NCBI GenBank assembly: GCA_034509495.1
Contig: CM067514.1
Coordinates: 4,265,567-4,329,566 of the forward strand
From: Acestrorhynchus altus
Taxonomy: Eukaryota; Chordata; Actinopteri; Characiformes; Acestrorhynchidae
Direction of reading: 5' to 3'
DNA: 64,000 nucleotides
Of the stretch, positions 59,506-64,000 are shown one piece after another. The first letter of the stretch is position 1. Each line of letters starts with the position of its first letter. Position numbers and translations under genes: made by a program. The notes under the pieces are model-generated. The model did not search any database. It saw only the letters and a program-made list of their open reading frames with translations, and was not told the DNA's origin.

Positions 59506-61544
59506 GGTGTCAGCAACGGGTGCATTATGCATGTGGGCGCTTTAACATATATAACGTTAATCAATATTTTATACAAAAATGATTTTTATTATAACAGCAA
59601 AAGATATATTGTTTAAATACAAGCTCTTAGGGCCTCTGTAGGCCGGGTCTGAATACCACAGCAATCAGTGGGATCCATCTTTGGACCTGTCAGTCATTCC
59701 GGGAGTCCAGGGGTGGTTTCCTCCCTCTCCTTGTCTCTCTCTCTCTCTCTCTGATGTATCAGCATCCTGTGGCGTGAGGCTCAGTAGAATGGAATTTCTC
59801 AGACTTCCTGCGTGTTTAAAGCCGCGGGGGGAAGGCCACTGAGATCACGGCACCACATCCAGAGAGCCCAGGCTGATCTTTCCAACTTTTCCCTCAGAAA
59901 TAATAAAACAAATCTTGGAATCTGTCTCCGATCGGAAACAATGAACTGTGATTAAACATCTGGGCAGTTTGTGTTTTTCTCATGTGCCACCAGTGTGAGT
60001 GTTTGTGCTGTCACGTGTTTACACCTGCATAAGCATCTACAGCATCTGAGTAAACCAACAACTCCACCACCGGGCAGCTTCGTCCGTGGTGCAGGCCGCA
60101 TCGGAGGTCCTTACGCACCACCGTGTATTCATAATGGTCAGACTGTGGATCCTTCACCGGCTGCAGACTGCTGTCACACCTCTGCTGTTGCATATACGAG
60201 CACAGCCCTCTGAAAGATGACGTGCCGCTGAAGGAACGCTCCCGCCTGGCGAGGAGACAATGCTGAAGGCCAGGTTTCAGGTTTACAATGTGCTACTGCA
60301 TGTTCAGCTGTAACCAATTAAGCCCGTTGATCACATTTGTTTGCAAAGGTTTTTCACTGCTGACACGCAGCAACGGTTTAGTAACTCTGTGAACAGAACC
60401 ACAAGAGGTCACAAGGTCACCAGCACATTGGTGCGGCACATGGCGCGGTGTGAGGAATGTTGGCAAACCGAAGACTGAGAAGCAGGAGCTGCTTTCTCAT
60501 AATACAGCCTGACCATTCAAGCAGAACCAAGAACAGATGGATCTTCTCTTATCTGCTGGCCACAGTCACACCCTCAACTTCACCATCATTTCTTCTTTTT
60601 TATTTTCCCCTGTTGGTCCGTTTATGACAAACGAATTTCCGTTATAATAAATAAAGAAAAATCTAATCAAACTAATAAAGCTAATCTAGTTCAATGTCTG
60701 GTGGAGAGCGTTGACCAGACATGGAAGCTGTGATTTCTGTGATTTACAATATTTAAAAGCAGTCAAATTAAAAAGTATATCTTTGATCATTATTATTATT
60801 TGTAGTCGTGTTAGCAGTTATATGACCTCAGGACTCTATTATTGAATTTCAACTCAAGCAGCTGTCATATGGTCATAACCCTGCACTCTTCCCTCATCTG
60901 CCCTCAGTGTTTCTGTGTTTTAGCCGTTTTTCAGAGTGGATCTGAGCTGTTTTCCGAGCTGGATTACTCTCTGAGAGATCGATGAAAGGATGCCCCTCGC
61001 TGATTAGACGGTATAGGGTCTGTTGTTTGTGCATCGTGTCTATAGTTTACTATGAAACTGAGCTATGAAGCTTAACGTACTGACACGTAACCATCTAGAA
61101 AGTGTGGCCTGCGTTTAAAGTGCAATTAAAAATCAATACTGTGTGTTTAAGAATCGATACAGTGTCGCAAAAAGCATCATCATGAAACTCATCCCTCATC
61201 ATCCCTAATCAGTGGTGATCATTTATTAAGTAGATCAACAATCCACACACAGACTGGGTGTGGTTTTATGTAACCAGGCTTTTATGAAGCTTCTGATTGG
61301 ATGTAGTTTCTATGTAGTAAAGGAATGGAACGCCAACTTTGCAACCACTTGGCAAGAGGTCAAGCAACCACCTGAGACCCCACAGCAACCACTTAAGGTT
61401 CCATAGCAGGTTCCTCCTAGAAACCACACAGCACTTTCCAAAGATTGACGACGCATTGGATAACGGTCTTCTGCACCATCACACACTCATCTAGTGGATG
61501 AATCTGCCAAGCCAAGATGCTCATCTGAGTTCCACATGAGTGAA

Positions 61545-61800
61545 ACCTGGTTTAGGTGGGTTCCAGATGGGTATGGGCTCTGAGTACGTTTGCGCATATG
61601 TTGTTACTGGGAGCCAGTTGGGCTTCCCAAATGTTCCCCACCATAACAGAGTCCAACCTAATATCCCATCTAGACCCCATGTGCAGTGTATGCCCCAGAT
61701 GGTCCATGTCTAAGCCCTCGCTGATGCTGATAGGCAAATGGAACCAAAGAACCAAACTTTCTGGTTCCCAGTCGGGCTACCCATCCAGGTTGTAATGGTA
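61545..61800 (+). repeat. Dispersed repeat (CCCAACTGGGACCCAGAAGG family)
   Basis: ggtgggttccagatgggtat, gttactgggagcc, ttctggttcccagtcgggct and acccatccaggt match 9840-10060 in inverse orientation. Confidence 0.7.
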
Positions 61801-62321
61801 AGCATGGTTAGCTGTAATCTGCTCATTCAGATTCATGGTTGTTGGATAGATTTTCAGAGCGCTGCTGTATTTTCAAAACATCTCTGTGAGGCCTAAGAGA
61901 CAGGACGAGGACAGATCAACAAAGGAAGAGAGAGAGTTGAAATAAGAGTGTGGAAGCCACTTTGAATCAGCAGTGTTTAAAGGGAGGACGTGCGGTGGCA
62001 GCAGAGTGGTGCAGTCGTGCTGTGCCCGAGACCTGCAGCTGTCAGTGCTCCATGTCTGCCCTGAGTGGGGATAAAGAGAGCGGTGGAGGGCTTCGGTGTG
62101 TCGCTCTCGCTGAGCCGCACATTAAAAGAAGGAACTGTTCTCCTCTGATCTCTTCAGAGCAGCAAAGCGTGCAAAATCGTCTGCAGCTTTCAGACATTTT
62201 TAGCAGCACATTATTCCTTTTTGCTCCACAGTGATGGTAACTTAAAGACCTATAGATAAACAAGCTGTCTGAGGCCTTTACCGTTACGTAAAGTTAAGAT
62301 TTATCATAAAGTATATGTTCA

Positions 62322-62515
62322 AATGTTGGTGCAGGATGGGTTGGGGTGGTGACCATCCAACATCCTGACCTTATTTATGTTGCTGAATGCAATCAAATCC
62401 TCACAGAAATGGTCCAGAATCTGGTAGACAGTTGAAAGTAGAGTAGAGTTACCCTTGATTTCAAAAGAAGCAATGTATTCAGCAGGTGTCCCAATACTTT
62501 GGGCCATATTGTGAA
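62322..62515 (-). mobile_element. Partial MITE, ACTATATGGACAAAAGTATT family
   Basis: Contains gctgaatgcaatcaaatcct, acccttgatttc, cagcaggtgtcccaatactt and gggccatattgtga, matching the right half of the copy at 41087-41500. Confidence 0.8.
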
Positions 62516-62570
62516 TCTCATAGACATTTCTGTTATGACACTGATATTATTCTGCTTTACACTAAGAGAA

Positions 62571-62584
62571 TCTACACACACACA

Positions 62585-62620
<36 letters not shown>
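62571..62620. repeat. (AC)n microsatellite
   Basis: About 24 AC units with one CAGA interruption. Confidence 0.96.
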
Positions 62621-62624
<4 letters not shown>

Positions 62625-64000
62625 CAGGATCCACTGGTCTTTTGAGGCACCGGTCTCATTCTCAATGGCCGTGGCTCTGCCAGCAGACCAGCACAAGGTC
62701 ATTGAGAGGACCAGACTGTGAGAGAAGCGACTTGGCAGGGCTGTGTGCGAAGGACAAAAGCAGCGCTTCAGCGTGGACCCTGCACACTCCTTCCTGGCCT
62801 GCTCTCGCCACAGTCTTCAGAGCTGCTCTCACTTGTCTGGTGGCATCTGGCCATGTCTGAAACTGGACAGAACTTCCGGATCGCGCGGTCTACGGTGTTA
62901 AAATGTAAAATGACCCATTGGAGGTGTGCGTAACCGACAGTCTTCAAGAGTAAAGCTGTTTAACGCATTTTTAGCACCTTGTTTTTCAAGATGTTCTGCA
63001 TCAGGATGTTCCCTCACAATGAACTTGTGAGCTACAGGCCAGCAGTGCACAGCACAATTTGTCTGGGCTGCTCTGGACTGTCTCTAAGCCTTGACAATAG
63101 AAACAGAGACGGTCCAAGTCCAGTCATTTGTCTTGGCTGAATTATACTGGCCAGAACATCTGGAAAACAAGCTAGTATGGACAGTATGGCCTATTATATT
63201 TAACTTTGAGAAGGTAGAACTTGACGTATCAGTTACCCGGGATGCTCGTCTCGGTGTGATCACTGTGTCGCGAGCGTGGAACGCTTCTCTCTCTCTACAA
63301 CAGTGACTGAATATGACCGAGATGTCATTCAAGGAGGAACAAATACATAGCTTTTGTGTGATTCACGAATCGGCTCACTTGGTCACGACCAGGAAGAACG
63401 GGAGTATGAAATTTACGACCGATTCAAGCAGGTCATTCAACACTCCAAAGTGCTTTTACAGAAGTCTGATCAGAGATTTTGTTGTCATGACTCATTTAGG
63501 ACGGAGATGAAAGGTCAAGTCCTCGTCTTCGATCTCCCTGCTATTAACTGCTTTATGGTGAAGGGTGGGGACAGTGGGACGGCTTACTGATTAGCCAGTG
63601 CGTGAGAAGGTGTCCTGTGGTCCACAGCAATAGAAACTGGTATTTCTAGTATATTTTCACCACAAAACTAGATACAAATGATACATCTGAGACTGTGGAA
63701 CCAATATTTCTACTCATACAGTGTAAGGAGCATTAACAGGGTTCAAACTATGACGAAGATGTATGGTTTTCACTGGACAGCAGTGGAATCTCTAGCCATG
63801 TTTCCATCTGATGGACAACTTTTTACCAAGGTCTTAAAGCTTTAAATGTCCTGGAAATGATCTGCAATATCTAAACGTTCTTTCATTCATCTTTAGAGAT
63901 TAGTGTGTGGACAACCCTTCTCATCAATGCATTCATTGCTGATAAAGAGAGAACTGTACCAGCAGCCACAAGCATCGCCAATGGAAAAGGACTCTCTGGA

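Larger units (their letters stand above)
49894..64000 (-). other. sptbn1: Upstream sptbn1 intron, 3' portion
   Basis: No candidate for either alternative first coding exon known in mammals was found here on the minus strand, so the start codon should lie beyond 64000. It holds a tandem array, SINEs, MITEs and microsatellites, listed separately. 49900-50360, 50770-51410, 53110-53680, 54240-54930, 55400-56020, 56470-56970, 57220-59070, 59510-61540, 61800-62320 and 62630-63980 show no element I can name. 59640-60240 is GC-richer than its flanks. Confidence 0.7.

Overview
This window is vertebrate nuclear DNA, almost certainly from a teleost fish. The evidence is a many-exon gene with GT-AG introns, Tc1/mariner transposase remnants from several lineages, short inverted-repeat DNA elements, tRNA-derived SINEs of teleost type, and long (CA)n, (GA)n and (AT)n tracts. 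The repeat mix would suit an otophysan such as a characin or catfish, but that is only a guess.

The main gene is sptbn1 (beta-II, non-erythrocytic spectrin), read on the minus strand from 49893 to 16861. I resolved 35 consecutive coding exons (called C1 to C35) with splice sites and reading phase agreeing at every junction. They encode 2301 residues: from inside CH1, through CH2, 16 full spectrin repeats and the partial tetramerisation repeat, to the PH domain and the basic C-terminus. Only the extreme N-terminus (about 49 residues in the human protein) is missing. It should lie beyond 64000, because I find no first exon in 49894-64000.

About 4.5 kb beyond the probable 3' end of sptbn1, on the same strand, is the first coding exon of eml6 (10891-10695), which encodes the start of an EML-family HELP/WD-repeat protein. 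In mammals EML6 also lies directly downstream of SPTBN1 in the same orientation, so the gene order is conserved. The rest of the window (10694 to 1) is eml6 intron 1. Half of eml6 exon 1 with its splice donor has been tandemly duplicated inside that intron.

Layout: 1-10694 is eml6 intron 1 with SINEs, Tc1 relics, a pentamer satellite and a local duplication. 10695-10891 is eml6 exon 1, and 10892-11740 its GC-rich upstream region. 11741-15420 is intergenic, with Tc1 and SINE relics. 15420-16860 is the probable sptbn1 3' UTR. 16861-40509 is the compact part of sptbn1, whose introns carry a 58-bp minisatellite, a 28-bp minisatellite and MITEs. 40510-49741 is a 9.2-kb repeat-rich intron. 49894-64000 is the 3' part of a long upstream intron, holding a roughly 165-bp tandem array, SINEs and MITEs.

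Functionally, beta-II spectrin pairs with alpha-II spectrin to form the submembrane skeleton linked to actin and ankyrin, and EML proteins bind microtubules. The two genes are neighbours, and nothing here shows that they act together. I found no novel gene system. The most unusual items are the eml6 exon duplication, a GC-AG intron, a possibly lineage-specific intron, a UG-repeat 3' splice site, and minisatellites placed close to splice sites.
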